64,000 nucleotides of DNA from Pseudanabaena frigida. Lineage in GTDB: Bacteria; Cyanobacteriota; Cyanobacteriia; Pseudanabaenales; Pseudanabaenaceae. The DNA is taken from positions 1-64,000 of the forward strand of contig QBML01000024.1 of the NCBI GenBank assembly GCA_003242085.1, written 5' to 3'. The notes under the pieces are model-generated. The model ran no database searches. It saw nothing but the letters and a program-made list of their open reading frames with translations, and was not told where the DNA came from. Below, piece after piece: positions 26,521 to 35,547 of this stretch. How positions within the stretch are numbered: position 1 is the first letter of the stretch; each line of letters begins with the position of its first letter. The translations under genes and the position numbers were made by a program.

Positions 26521-27825
26521 CTATTTTCTAAGCAATAACTCCCAACCAAAACTTTTATGATAGGGACGTTCTTTCTTCTCAATCTCCGACAACCAAAAAA
26601 TTGTATTCCGATATAATTTTGCAAGCTCATTATTGAGATCGCCAAGGTTGTCAAAACTGAAATTTTTGAGGTTCTTATTAATAGAATTAGAATCTCCACC
26701 ATGTACTATTGTTGACCTAATGTTATAAACTTCCTTCATAAATGTCATTGCCTCGGTAAATTCACGATTATCATCTACCGCACACAATATGGCTGCGCCA
26801 TTAAGAGAGAATCTATATAATAGCTCGGCTTTATTGCTGTTCCCATTTACAGTTTGTAACAATGATTCCCAAGCGATTACAAAATCAACGATTTGTTCTT
26901 CAGGTATACCTTCATTGAGTCCAATTAAAAATCGAGAGAAGGAACGCTCTAAAACATTATCACCAGAAATATTTTTAACTATAGAAAATGCTTTCTTTAG
27001 ATCATCAATGTCATCAGTACTTAAAACAACTTTGTCAGTAGTAAATTTTGGAGCTGGTCTATTGACACCCATTTCACCTATTAGATTGCTGTGAAATCTT
27101 ATAGGGTCAACATGAAATCTGCCATGCCGATATAACTTGATAGACTTAATAGTATTTTCTAATTTATACCTCAAGTCATTTTGCCAATTCATATTATTAT
27201 ATCCAAGACTAATTGGATACTGTTCTTTAATTATTATTTCTACGTTAGAATCTGAGTAATCCAGAATGGTAGGAGAGGTTCCCAATTCAGTAATTAGAGG
27301 TTGGCGTTCATTAATAGCCTGTTTGTCAAGCTGTATCAAAGAAATATCTGATTCAATTTCAATTAACTCAGATTCAAGTCTTACACCATGAAGACGACCA
27401 ATGAGAACAATGTCGTGCAATCCACTGTTGATGATAGCGATTAATCTCTCTAATGCATTTATCAGTCGCGTTGGATCAAAACATCTTTCTGATAGTAAGA
27501 ATGCAGATTCCATCAATCTATATACAATCTTATCTGGTTGCACTCCATAATAATCACCATAACATGAAAGCATATTTTGAATACTTTCAATGTTCTCAAT
27601 ATATTCTCTGAGTTGGATATAGATAGAATCATCTTTCAAAGAATGTATTGTGTAAACAATAGTGCGATTAATTTGCTCGACAGGTGAAAGTTCCATTTTT
27701 TTCCCTCTGCCATCTTCATCAATCAAAATCCATTTGTAAGTAACGCTTATATGCCTTTCAGCAAGTTTAGAATTTGCAGTTATACAAATATTATTGGCAA
27801 TTTCTAGCAAATCAAAGTCATTCAC
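26521..27825 (-). CDS. HEPN-type protein, possibly ApeA-like
   Basis: A 434-residue protein without signal peptide or membrane helix. The N-terminal 260 residues are unrecognised. The C-terminal 170 residues resemble the ApeA-like HEPN group: QIVDFVIAWESLL, LYRFSLNGAAIL, and FMKEVYNIRSTIVHGG, which contains the R-X4-H pair typical of HEPN ribonucleases (Arg370, His375). HEPN proteins act in RNA cleavage in abortive infection and toxin-antitoxin systems. The gene is AT-rich compared with putA beside it and is bracketed by two copies of the putA 3' end, so it probably arrived by integration. Family assignment rests on short motifs and is moderate. Confidence 0.7.
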   Translation of the reverse strand: MNDFDLLEIANNICITANSKLAERHISVTYKWILIDEDGRGKKMELSPVEQINRTIVYTIHSLKDDSIYIQLREYIENIESIQNMLSCYGDYYGVQPDKIVYRLMESAFLLSERCFDPTRLINALERLIAIINSGLHDIVLIGRLHGVRLESELIEIESDISLIQLDKQAINERQPLITELGTSPTILDYSDSNVEIIIKEQYPISLGYNNMNWQNDLRYKLENTIKSIKLYRHGRFHVDPIRFHSNLIGEMGVNRPAPKFTTDKVVLSTDDIDDLKKAFSIVKNISGDNVLERSFSRFLIGLNEGIPEEQIVDFVIAWESLLQTVNGNSNKAELLYRFSLNGAAILCAVDDNREFTEAMTFMKEVYNIRSTIVHGGDSNSINKNLKNFSFDNLGDLNNELAKLYRNTIFWLSEIEKKERPYHKSFGWELLLRK

Positions 27826-27854
27826 AAAATCCTCATTTTAAAATAGTAAACATT

Positions 27855-27889
27855 GGGAGTTGGTGTTAAAGATCCTAACATCAACTCCC
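27855..27889 (-). terminator. Hairpin after putA
   Basis: GGGAGTTGGTGTTA (27855-27868) pairs with TAACATCAACTCCC (27876-27889), with one mismatch. It starts about 10 bases beyond the putA stop, reading leftward, and separates it from the HEPN gene. Confidence 0.6.
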
Positions 27890-27899
27890 GTCAACTTAG

Positions 27900-27946
27900 T
27901 TACTCAATTCCATCAAGAGGCGCAAAGCCTTGACGCTGAGTATTTT
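27900..27946 (-). repeat. putA 3' end, intact copy of the 47-bp direct repeat
   Basis: The last 47 bases of putA; 38 of 47 positions recur at 26471-26517 in the same orientation beyond the HEPN gene. This is the potential attachment-like side of the insertion. Confidence 0.75.
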
Positions 27947-30926
27947 CGGTGATTGATCTTGGCTCAAGGAACTGCAATAGATAATCGCGTCCGCCAGCTT
28001 TGGAACCAATACCGCTTAGCTTGAAACCGCCGAAGGGATGGCGATCGACCAATGCGCCTGTGATGCCGCGATTGATGTAGAGATTGCCCACTTCAAACTC
28101 GCGATAGGCGCGTTCGATATGGGAAGGAGTGCGCGAATATAAGCCGCCCGTAAGCGCGAAGTTTGTACCATTAGCGATCGCTAAAGCCTCATCAAAACTA
28201 TTCGCCTTGATTACCGCCAATACAGGGCCAAAGATTTCCTCTTGGGCGATCGCACTTTCAGGATCGACATCTCCAAAAATCGTTGGTGGTACATAGAAGC
28301 CATGATTGGGAACTTCTCCTTCAAAGGCAAGTTTCGCAGTTTCTTTGCCCTTGGCGATGTAGTTGAGAATGTTCTGCTGGGCAGCTCCATCGATTACCGC
28401 GCTGAATTTGGTGTCGGGAAGATGGGCTTCACCAACCTTTAGCGATCGCGTTGCTTCCACAAGGCGCTCTAGGAAGTTATCGTAAACGGGCGCGAGGATG
28501 ATCGCTCTAGAACAAGCAGAACATTTCTGACCCGCGAAACCGAAGGTAGAGTTCATTACGCCAACTACGGCTTGATCGAGGTCAGCGCTCTCATCGACAA
28601 TGATGCCATTTTTGCCACCCATTTCGGCAATCACGCGCTTCATGTGTTTCTGCTTGGGACGCAGGATCGAAGCTTCGGTGACGATTTGACAGCCGACTTG
28701 CTGGGAACCTGTGAAGGCGATCAGATGTACATCTGGATGCTTGACGAGATGGGAACCGACGGTGGAACCTTTAGCAGGAAGATAGGTAAATACGCCTGTA
28801 GGTAATCCTGCGGCTTGAAGAACTTCCGCGATTTTTGCACCAATTACCGAGGACTGTTCGGCGGGTTTGAGGATCACCGTATTACCTGCGGCGATCGCAG
28901 CCACGCTCATACCCAAGGCGATCGCAAAGGGAAAGTTCCAAGGTGAAATTACAACAACTACACCGCGAGGTTGATAGATATAAGTGTTGTCTTCCCCCGG
29001 AATATTGCGCTGTTCACCACTTTCGAGACGCTCCATTTCTTTCGCATAATAGCGACAGAAATCAATTGCTTCCGAAACCTCAGCGTCACCTTCGCGAATC
29101 GGCTTAGCAACTTCCCAACAAATCCAAGCAGTGAGTTCTTGCCGTTTTTCTTCCATAACATCAGCGGCTTTGCGGAGAATATCACCACGTTGCTTAGCGC
29201 TGAGTTTCTTCCATGCCGCAAAAGCAGTTTTCGCAGATTTAACCGCTTCTTCGGCTTGCTCGATACTAGCTAGACCGATCTTGCCGACCACTTGCGAGGA
29301 ATTAGCAGGGTTGACAGATTCGATATAATTTTCGGCTTGGACGGATTGACCATTGATGATGGGTAAATAGGTCTTACCAAGTTGATCGCGAACTTGTTGT
29401 AATGCAGTTTGGGCGGCTTCGCGCTCTTCATTAATCGCATAGTCGCGATCGCTAGAATTTACAAAGCCATCGAAAATATTTAGAGCAGGTGCTCCGTTAT
29501 AGTGTAAATCGCGATCGGTCTTAATAGGAGCCGCAATTAATTTACTGATATCGCTACCTTCACCGCTAATTCTCAAAAAGGAACTATTGGCGGTATTCTC
29601 CAATAGGCGGCGAATTAGGTAAGACATTCCCGGAATCAAGTCGCCAAAGGGACAGTAGACGCGCACTCGATAGCCCATATCGGCGATCGCCTTGGCAAAC
29701 TTGTCACCCATACCATAGAGACATTGAGTTTCAAAGGCACGGCTAGGAATATTCAGTGTTTGGACAATGGCAACGGCTTTGGCGAGCGATCGGGCGTTAT
29801 GACTACCGATCGCGGCATAGAGATATTGATGATTTTCGAGCAGAATCTGAATCAAGCGCTCGTAATTAGCATCGGTGGATACTTTGTCGGAAAATACGGG
29901 AATAGCCCAACCCTGTTGATAGGAACGAATGGTTTCCCGATCCCAGTAAGCTCCTTTGACTAGACGCACGGTGACAGGCTTACCGCGTTCTTTTGCCCAT
30001 TCCACAAGTTCATATAAATCCTGTTCGCTATCGCGTAAGTAGCCTTGTAGGGTAATACCAACATCGGTGCGATCGCGAAATTCTGGTTCTATTAAAACTT
30101 GTTTGAGAATTTGCAATGTGAGCGACTTGAACTCATACTGCTCCATATCAAAATGAATTCCGCAACCTAGCTCTTTAGCCTTACGCAAGAGGATTCTGGC
30201 AGGTTCGCTGACTTTCTCCGTCGTTTTTACTGGATCTAAAGGATCGAATTGGGAATAAAAAGCGCTAAGTTTCACAGAAACTTGCACGCGCTTAAGTTCT
30301 TCTCCATCGGTTTTGTCAATCTGATCGATCAAGCCCCAATTCTTTGCCTTGTTCGACAAATCCTCCATCATGGCAATGTAGCGATTGAGATATTCACCTG
30401 CTTCTACTTCGCTAATGACTGCTTCACCAAGCAAGTCCATCGTAAAACCAAAGCGATCGCGCCGTAATTTCTCAATCGATTTTGTTGCTTCTGATAAGTT
30501 CTCACCGCAGATGTAGCGCTTGGCGAGAGTTCCCACCGCAGTCGAGAGCGTAGTCGCAGCAGCCGTAGCTGTAATCGAATTTGGATTGTCCGTACTGAAG
30601 TTTAACAAAGCCCGTAATGCAGGAACTTCCACCGCATCACTAGCGAGATATTCTTGCATATGTCGCGCAATTTCGGCTTTGCTCTGTAAGGCTGGTAGAC
30701 AATCGATCAAACGGAATAACTGTACTCGTAAGCCTTCATTTTCCATCGTCCAAGCCATCAGCTTGTCATCAAGGCGTAATTCGTCTTTAATTTGTGATAG
30801 TTTTGCCCAAAGCGAACTTTTTTCACTTCCACTTAAAATCTTCTTGGCAATCTCTTGTGTCTTTGCTTCGTACTTTGATGTATCTAGGTTTGATACTAGA
30901 TTTGCTTGCTGCGTTTGGCTTACCAC
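27900..30926 (-). CDS. putA: Bifunctional proline dehydrogenase / L-glutamate gamma-semialdehyde dehydrogenase
   Basis: A 1008-residue PutA that oxidises proline to glutamate in two steps, with FAD in the first and NAD in the second. The N-terminal 110 residues are the helical arm; the beta/alpha-barrel ProDH domain follows (about 110-450, with VSVKLSAFYSQFDPLDP, LRDSEQDLYELVEWA, TVRLVKGAYWDRET, SHNARSLAKA and RRLLENTANSSFLR). The aldehyde dehydrogenase domain runs from about 530 to 990: SPWNFPFAIALGMSVAAI, IAFTGSQQVG, IAEMGGKNGII, and the catalytic cysteine region FGFAGQKCSACSR. It lacks the N-terminal ribbon-helix-helix DNA-binding domain, so it is an enzyme only. The start is GTG; an in-frame stop lies just upstream. 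Confidence 0.97.
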   Translation of the reverse strand: MVSQTQQANLVSNLDTSKYEAKTQEIAKKILSGSEKSSLWAKLSQIKDELRLDDKLMAWTMENEGLRVQLFRLIDCLPALQSKAEIARHMQEYLASDAVEVPALRALLNFSTDNPNSITATAAATTLSTAVGTLAKRYICGENLSEATKSIEKLRRDRFGFTMDLLGEAVISEVEAGEYLNRYIAMMEDLSNKAKNWGLIDQIDKTDGEELKRVQVSVKLSAFYSQFDPLDPVKTTEKVSEPARILLRKAKELGCGIHFDMEQYEFKSLTLQILKQVLIEPEFRDRTDVGITLQGYLRDSEQDLYELVEWAKERGKPVTVRLVKGAYWDRETIRSYQQGWAIPVFSDKVSTDANYERLIQILLENHQYLYAAIGSHNARSLAKAVAIVQTLNIPSRAFETQCLYGMGDKFAKAIADMGYRVRVYCPFGDLIPGMSYLIRRLLENTANSSFLRISGEGSDISKLIAAPIKTDRDLHYNGAPALNIFDGFVNSSDRDYAINEEREAAQTALQQVRDQLGKTYLPIINGQSVQAENYIESVNPANSSQVVGKIGLASIEQAEEAVKSAKTAFAAWKKLSAKQRGDILRKAADVMEEKRQELTAWICWEVAKPIREGDAEVSEAIDFCRYYAKEMERLESGEQRNIPGEDNTYIYQPRGVVVVISPWNFPFAIALGMSVAAIAAGNTVILKPAEQSSVIGAKIAEVLQAAGLPTGVFTYLPAKGSTVGSHLVKHPDVHLIAFTGSQQVGCQIVTEASILRPKQKHMKRVIAEMGGKNGIIVDESADLDQAVVGVMNSTFGFAGQKCSACSRAIILAPVYDNFLERLVEATRSLKVGEAHLPDTKFSAVIDGAAQQNILNYIAKGKETAKLAFEGEVPNHGFYVPPTIFGDVDPESAIAQEEIFGPVLAVIKANSFDEALAIANGTNFALTGGLYSRTPSHIERAYREFEVGNLYINRGITGALVDRHPFGGFKLSGIGSKAGGRDYLLQFLEPRSITENTQRQGFAPLDGIE

Positions 30927-31209
30927 GACTTTAACTCATAATCCCTTCAACCATTTAGTATAGCTAGTAACCATCCTTTACTTATTTGCAGCTTTGTTAG
31001 TTGGATTTAGAAATCTATGTGCAACGATTGCTGATAGCTATAGGTTGTCAGCGATCGCCCTAGTTTAAAATTTCATGCTAATTGTAGACAAGTCATGACA
31101 AAAAAGAGGTGCGTAATGGCGATCGCGGATTTGCTTATGGAAACTACGTAGCCTTGTAATTAATCAAAAAATTAATGATAATTGGCTTAGTCAGATAATA
31201 TTTACCTTT

Positions 31210-33345
31210 ATGACCGATCCTTTAGCCGAAAAACTTGGTATTAACGTGCAAGGCGGAACGGTAAACGTTCAAAACCTCAATATTGGTATTGCCGCAAGAC
31301 TTGAGCAGTCAGGAGATCGCGTCAGGATTTTGGTAGTCGCGGCAAATCCTTTGGGATCGTCTCCTCTGAAGTTAGACCATGAGGTAAAAACCATCCAAGA
31401 GGCGTTAAGGCGATCGCGCAAACGCGATAATTTTGTGGTGGAATATCGGCTGGCAGCTACTCCTTCAGAATTGCGCCGTGCTTTGTTGGATTTGGAGCCT
31501 CATGTTTTACATTTTAGCGGTCACGGTGCTGGGGATCGGGGGTTACTGTTTGTAAGTGATGAGTCAATGGGTTCGCTGTATCGTTCCGATGATGGGGCAG
31601 TGCGATCACGGTCTAGCAGCGATACGGATGAAATTAAATTTGTACCCGCACAACCGCTAGCGAATTTGTTGCAACTTTGCGCTGAACATCTGGAATGTGT
31701 GGTTTTGAATGCTTGTTATTCAGATGTACAGGGTAATGCGATATCGGCAAATATTCCGTTTACGATTGGGATGCGCGATCTGGTAGAGGATAATGTGGCG
31801 ATAAAGTTTTCGCAGGGGTTTTATGATGCGATCGGTTCGGGTAAAAGTTACGAAAGCGCATTTAAATGGGGTAAGGTAGCGATCGAGTTTGACTTAGCCA
31901 ATGAGGAATCATCAAACATTCTTGTTTTAAGAAGGAAAGGAGAAACAGTTTCTCAATCTAATTCTAATTCTAATGTAGAACCGCAAAAGAAAGAAATAAA
32001 TGAGAAGAGCTTATTAAGAACAGAACAACAAAAACAAGCAGAGGTAAAGCAACAGCAGAAGTTGGGAACAAATCGCCAAAGAAAACAACCAAAAGTGATA
32101 AGGCAAAGCTTGCTACAGCTATATTTAAATAGTAAATTTGTTAAACACACTATAGGCAATCAAAATTCTCATAAGATCCTATTAATAACTGCATTTTCAC
32201 TAGTCATGTCAGTCGCTATTGGTGCATATTTCGGACAAAATACTAGAACTTCTACGCTGCCATCTAGCAACTCTCCATCACCTACTATTAGTAGTTCTCC
32301 ATTTGCCTCAGTCTCGCCGAAATCAAGCATCTCAGCATCACCTACAAGTGTTAGCAAAACTGCTAAAGATTTTTTTAATGAAGGTCAAGCCAAATTCATT
32401 CAAGGGGATAATCAAGGGGCACTATCTGCTTATAACGAAGCAATTCGTATCAATTCAACCTATGTTAGAGCTTATGCAAGAAGAGGGGTTTTGTTGAAAT
32501 CCCTAAATCAAGACGAGAAGGCAAAATATGATTTTCAAAAAGCTATTTCTTTAGCTCCTAAAACTTCAGATGATTACGTAGGTAGAGGAACAGCTAAGAA
32601 CGCATTAGGAGATCAACAGGGTTCGCTCACTGATTATAACGAAGCAATCCGTATCAAAGCTGACTTTGCTGATGCCTATGTTAATCGAGGAGTATCGAAG
32701 CTCGCGTTAGGAGATAAGAAGGGAGCAATAGATGACTTCACTGAGGCAATTCGTCTCAAACCTGAATTTTTTTTAGCAACAACGTACCAAAATCGCGGGA
32801 ATGTGAAGTCTGAACTAGGAGACAAACAAGGAGCGATCACCGACTACAACGAAGCCATCCGCCTTAATCCTAAAGATGCTTTTGCTTACAACAATCGTGG
32901 GAGCGCGAAAGATGATTTAGGAGACAAACAAGGAGCGATCACCGACTACAACGAAGCCATCCGCCTTAATCCTAAAGATGCTTTTGCTTACAACAATCGC
33001 GGGGTTGCGAAGAAAGATTTAGGAGACAAACAAGGAGCGATCACCGACTACAACGAAGCTATCCGCCTCAATCCTGAGTATGCGATTGCTTACAACAATC
33101 GCGGGGTTGCGAAGAAAGATTTAGGAGACAAACAAGGAGCGATCGCCGACTACAACGAAGCCATTCGCCTCAATCCTGAGTATGCGATTGCTTACAACAA
33201 TCGCGGGTTAATCAAAAAAGAAAGAGGTGAAAACCAAGAAGCATTGGCAGATTTTCGGAAAGCATCGGAACTCTTTCAACAGCAAGGCAATACAGAATGG
33301 TATAACAAATCTCTCGATAGGATTAAAGAACTAGGAGGAGGATGA
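31210..33345 (+). CDS. CHAT protease-like domain, transmembrane helix and TPR repeats
   Basis: A 711-residue protein. The N-terminal 30 residues (INVQGGTVNVQNLNIG) form a short beta-type motif seen in conflict-system proteins. Residues about 35-245 are a CHAT caspase-like domain with His105 (HFSGHGAG) and Cys169 (VVLNACYSD) as catalytic dyad. A Lys/Gln-rich linker leads to one membrane helix (about residues 322-343, ILLITAFSLVMSVAIGA), then a Ser/Pro linker and eight TPR units (about 385-705). Orientation would place CHAT and TPR on opposite sides of the membrane. CHAT-TPR proteins include proteases controlled by TPR sensing; here the trigger is unknown. The last four TPR units are nearly identical at DNA level. 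Toxin-antitoxin genes follow. Confidence 0.9.
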   Translation: MTDPLAEKLGINVQGGTVNVQNLNIGIAARLEQSGDRVRILVVAANPLGSSPLKLDHEVKTIQEALRRSRKRDNFVVEYRLAATPSELRRALLDLEPHVLHFSGHGAGDRGLLFVSDESMGSLYRSDDGAVRSRSSSDTDEIKFVPAQPLANLLQLCAEHLECVVLNACYSDVQGNAISANIPFTIGMRDLVEDNVAIKFSQGFYDAIGSGKSYESAFKWGKVAIEFDLANEESSNILVLRRKGETVSQSNSNSNVEPQKKEINEKSLLRTEQQKQAEVKQQQKLGTNRQRKQPKVIRQSLLQLYLNSKFVKHTIGNQNSHKILLITAFSLVMSVAIGAYFGQNTRTSTLPSSNSPSPTISSSPFASVSPKSSISASPTSVSKTAKDFFNEGQAKFIQGDNQGALSAYNEAIRINSTYVRAYARRGVLLKSLNQDEKAKYDFQKAISLAPKTSDDYVGRGTAKNALGDQQGSLTDYNEAIRIKADFADAYVNRGVSKLALGDKKGAIDDFTEAIRLKPEFFLATTYQNRGNVKSELGDKQGAITDYNEAIRLNPKDAFAYNNRGSAKDDLGDKQGAITDYNEAIRLNPKDAFAYNNRGVAKKDLGDKQGAITDYNEAIRLNPEYAIAYNNRGVAKKDLGDKQGAIADYNEAIRLNPEYAIAYNNRGLIKKERGENQEALADFRKASELFQQQGNTEWYNKSLDRIKELGGG
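32818..33225 (+). repeat. Four tandem 102-bp repeats encoding TPR units
   Basis: Units begin with GGAGACAAACAAGGAGCGAT at 32818, 32920, 33022 and 33124, exactly 102 bases apart (34 codons, one TPR). Neighbouring units are almost identical, while the TPR units upstream have diverged, which points to recent duplication or gene conversion. Confidence 0.9.
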
Positions 33346-33401
33346 CTGAGGTGATGGAATACAATGTTAAGACCTAAGCAATGAGGTAATAGAGATAAAT
33401 T

Positions 33402-33659
33402 ATGAGTCCTTTGTTAACTCAAGTTTTAGCCGACGCAACGCAACTCAACCCCCAAGAGCAACTGCAACTAATTTCGCATTTGATAAATATTTGGCAGCAA
33501 CCACCACACCTCAATGAAATACCTAATCAAATATCTACCGATAAAACCACTACAAGCCCAACCTTAAGCCGTAAACATCTTTTTGGCTGTATGAAAGGCA
33601 AAATAAAAATGGCTCCAGATTTCGATGCTCCCCTTGCTGATTTTGCTGAGTATATGTGA
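33402..33659 (+). CDS. Antitoxin, DUF2281-like
   Basis: An 85-residue protein with an N-terminal helical part (TQLNPQEQLQLISHLINIW) and the C-terminal tail FGCMKGKIKMAPDFDAPLADFAEYM, which matches the cyanobacterial DUF2281-type antitoxins that bind their PIN toxin with an acidic, aromatic tail. Its TGA overlaps the ATG of the PIN gene (TGATG), a normal layout for translational coupling in a toxin-antitoxin pair. It probably also represses its own operon. Confidence 0.85.
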   Translation: MSPLLTQVLADATQLNPQEQLQLISHLINIWQQPPHLNEIPNQISTDKTTTSPTLSRKHLFGCMKGKIKMAPDFDAPLADFAEYM

Positions 33660-34051
33660 TGAAATTATTGCTGGATACTCATATTTTAATCTGGTTGTTA
33701 GAGGGCAATCAAAACCTTAGCCCAAAAGACAGACAGGTAATAGAAGATGAAACAAATAACCTGTATCTTAGCATAGTGAGCTTATGGGAAATTGCGATCA
33801 AAACCAGCCTTGGTAAACTCCAATTAGAGCTTCCACTAGAAAAAATTATCTGTGATTTTGTGTTGCCTAGTGGAATCAAGATTTTACCAATTGATATTGC
33901 ACATTTACTAACACTACAAAACCTACCATTTCACCATCGAGATCCATTTGATCGTCTATTAATTGCTCAAGCAAAATCAGAAACTTTAACCTTAGTTTCA
34001 GAAGATCATGTCTTTCGTCAATATCAGGTAAGTGTATTTGGGCGGAAGTAA
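33659..34051 (+). CDS. PIN-domain toxin, VapC-like
   Basis: A 130-residue PIN-domain ribonuclease. Conserved acids are in LLDTHILIWLL (Asp near residue 6), SLWEIAIKTSLGKL (Glu) and HHRDPFDRLLIAQA (two Asp), with the late VSEDHVFRQY. Such toxins cut structured RNA such as initiator tRNA or rRNA and are held inactive by the antitoxin encoded just upstream. The start ATG overlaps the antitoxin stop. All key residues are present, so it is likely functional. Confidence 0.92.
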   Translation: MKLLLDTHILIWLLEGNQNLSPKDRQVIEDETNNLYLSIVSLWEIAIKTSLGKLQLELPLEKIICDFVLPSGIKILPIDIAHLLTLQNLPFHHRDPFDRLLIAQAKSETLTLVSEDHVFRQYQVSVFGRK

Positions 34052-34130
34052 AACAAATGACTTCACAATTTACAGAAAAAATAGCAAGGCAACGACCCCT
34101 ATTATAATTCCCATTTTAGGCAGCTAAACT

Positions 34131-34533
34131 ATGCAAATTACCATTGAAATCCCCGATGAACTTAGCAATATTATCCAAAACAAAGGGAAATCCCTTAATA
34201 TTGCGATTATTGAAGCGCTATGGCTATATACCCAGCATGACACACCAATCAACACCATCCCAAATCCCAAACAGCCAGAAATCGACTGGTCAGCAAAATG
34301 GGAACAATGGTTTGCAGAATGTGAAACTATTTCAAATAGAAGACTATGAAAGATTATTTGCTTTGATGTCACAATATCGTGATCGCCCGATGGATCTTGC
34401 CGACGCAACCTTAGTCATCGCCGCCGAAAAGACAGGTATAAAGCAGATTTTAACTTTAGATTCAGATTTTCTGTTTTATCGAAGTAGCGATCGCCACTCA
34501 TTTGATGTAATTTTTCTTGATGATAAACGCTAG
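34131..34533 (+). pseudogene. Broken toxin-antitoxin unit: antitoxin joined to a PIN toxin C-terminus by deletion
   Basis: The first part (34131-34349, 72 codons: MQITIEIPDELSNIIQ to DWSAKWEQWFAE) looks like a small antitoxin. The next frame (to 34533) carries only the end of a PIN toxin: DYERLFALMSQYRDRPMDLADATL, then KQILTLDSDFLFYR and FDVIFLDDKR. The first two-thirds of the toxin, with its first catalytic aspartate, are missing, and the two frames meet near 34325-34345. A deletion across the junction is the simplest explanation. The antitoxin half may still be made. Confidence 0.75.
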
Positions 34534-34572
34534 AAGCAAAGTAATACAGAAGAAAATTTAGGAGATTAATCC

Positions 34573-34845
34573 ATGAATATAACACAACAAGAACTATTCC
34601 AAGCCTTCGAGTCTTTACCCATCGAAGCCCAACGCCAAGCCCTAAACTTCATCGCCTTCTTACAACAAACTTATGCCCCAGTTACGGCTGCTCCCAATAT
34701 AGCGGTCAAAAGCTCAGATATCAACGCACAGCATCAAAAACTAACCCTTAATGACCTAATATCCACTATTCCCAATAACTTTACATATCCTGATGATGTA
34801 GTGGAATTTGCTGAAAGTGAACCACTAGGGCGCGAACTTCTATGA
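34573..34845 (+). CDS. Antitoxin of a MazF-type pair
   Basis: A 90-residue protein starting MNITQQELFQAFESLPIEAQ with a C-terminus rich in acids (PDDVVEFAESEPLGRELL). It overlaps the next gene by four bases (ATGA). Size, N-terminal DUF2281-like helix and coupling fit an antitoxin for the downstream MazF-like toxin, not a classical MazE. Confidence 0.8.
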   Translation: MNITQQELFQAFESLPIEAQRQALNFIAFLQQTYAPVTAAPNIAVKSSDINAQHQKLTLNDLISTIPNNFTYPDDVVEFAESEPLGRELL

Positions 34846-35180
34846 ATATCCAAAGAGGTGAAATTATCAGAATTAATCTTAACCCAACCCAAGGAAGGGA
34901 ACAGGCAGGAAATGCCCGTCCATGTTTGGTGATCAGCCACACACAATACAACCAAAAACGTCAGGGAATAGTCATCGTGCATCCCATTACCAGCACGATT
35001 AAACCTGAAATCAAAATGATGATTCCTATTCCCGAAGGTTTTAAAGTACAGGGTTCAGTCATAGCAGAGCAAATAAGAACTCTCGATCTAAACCAGCGCT
35101 GGTGGAAAACAACAGGAGAAATTTTACCTGAAGATTTTGTTAATTTAGTTGTCCAAACTTTTAGCGTTATCATCAGCTAA
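34842..35180 (+). CDS. MazF/PemK-family endoribonuclease toxin
   Basis: A 112-residue MazF-family protein. It begins with RGEIIRINLNPTQGREQAG and RPCLVIS, the beta-barrel start with the catalytic Arg, and continues through IVIVHPITSTIK and SVIAEQIRTLDLNQRWW to the C-terminal EDFVNLVVQTFSVII. Members are sequence-specific mRNA/tRNA cleaving enzymes. It overlaps the antitoxin gene by four bases. Confidence 0.93.
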   Translation: MNIQRGEIIRINLNPTQGREQAGNARPCLVISHTQYNQKRQGIVIVHPITSTIKPEIKMMIPIPEGFKVQGSVIAEQIRTLDLNQRWWKTTGEILPEDFVNLVVQTFSVIIS

Positions 35181-35224
35181 ATATTTCTGTCAACAGTAAG
35201 GAAATAAATAACGGAGTAAAGCCA

Positions 35225-35485
35225 ATGACTGCTAGAGAACAACTTCTACGAGAAATTCAACATAGTCCAGAACCACTGATTAAAGAGGTTTTAGACTTTT
35301 TACTGTTTGCAAGAAGTAGGAACTATTCCTCTGTAGAACCTGAAGCCGTCGATCATCAAACAATCCAACAACCAATCTGGGAATTTGCTCAAGAATTAAT
35401 GCAAGATGCCCCACCCGAAGAACTTGCCAAACTAACAGCCGATAGCGCTAGAAATCACGATCATTACCTCTACGGCGCGCTATAG
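35225..35485 (+). CDS. Orphan antitoxin-like protein
   Basis: An 86-residue protein: N-terminal helix (REQLLREIQHSPEPLIKEVLDFLLFAR) and C-terminal NHDHYLYGAL, the tail found in cyanobacterial antitoxins that precede PIN or RelE toxins. No toxin gene follows; the next gene, 62 bases on, is an alcohol dehydrogenase. A GGAG-like site (ACGGAGTAAAGCC) precedes the ATG. It may be a leftover antitoxin or may protect against a toxin encoded elsewhere. Confidence 0.65.
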   Translation: MTAREQLLREIQHSPEPLIKEVLDFLLFARSRNYSSVEPEAVDHQTIQQPIWEFAQELMQDAPPEELAKLTADSARNHDHYLYGAL

Positions 35486-35547
35486 GATTGGCGGATTTAG
35501 AAATGAAGAGATAGAATAGAGCTTATGTTTACCATGTCTTAACAATA

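Noticed and set aside
32818-33225. Regularly spaced repeats considered as a CRISPR array
   Set aside because: They are 102-bp in-frame coding repeats for TPR units without spacers.
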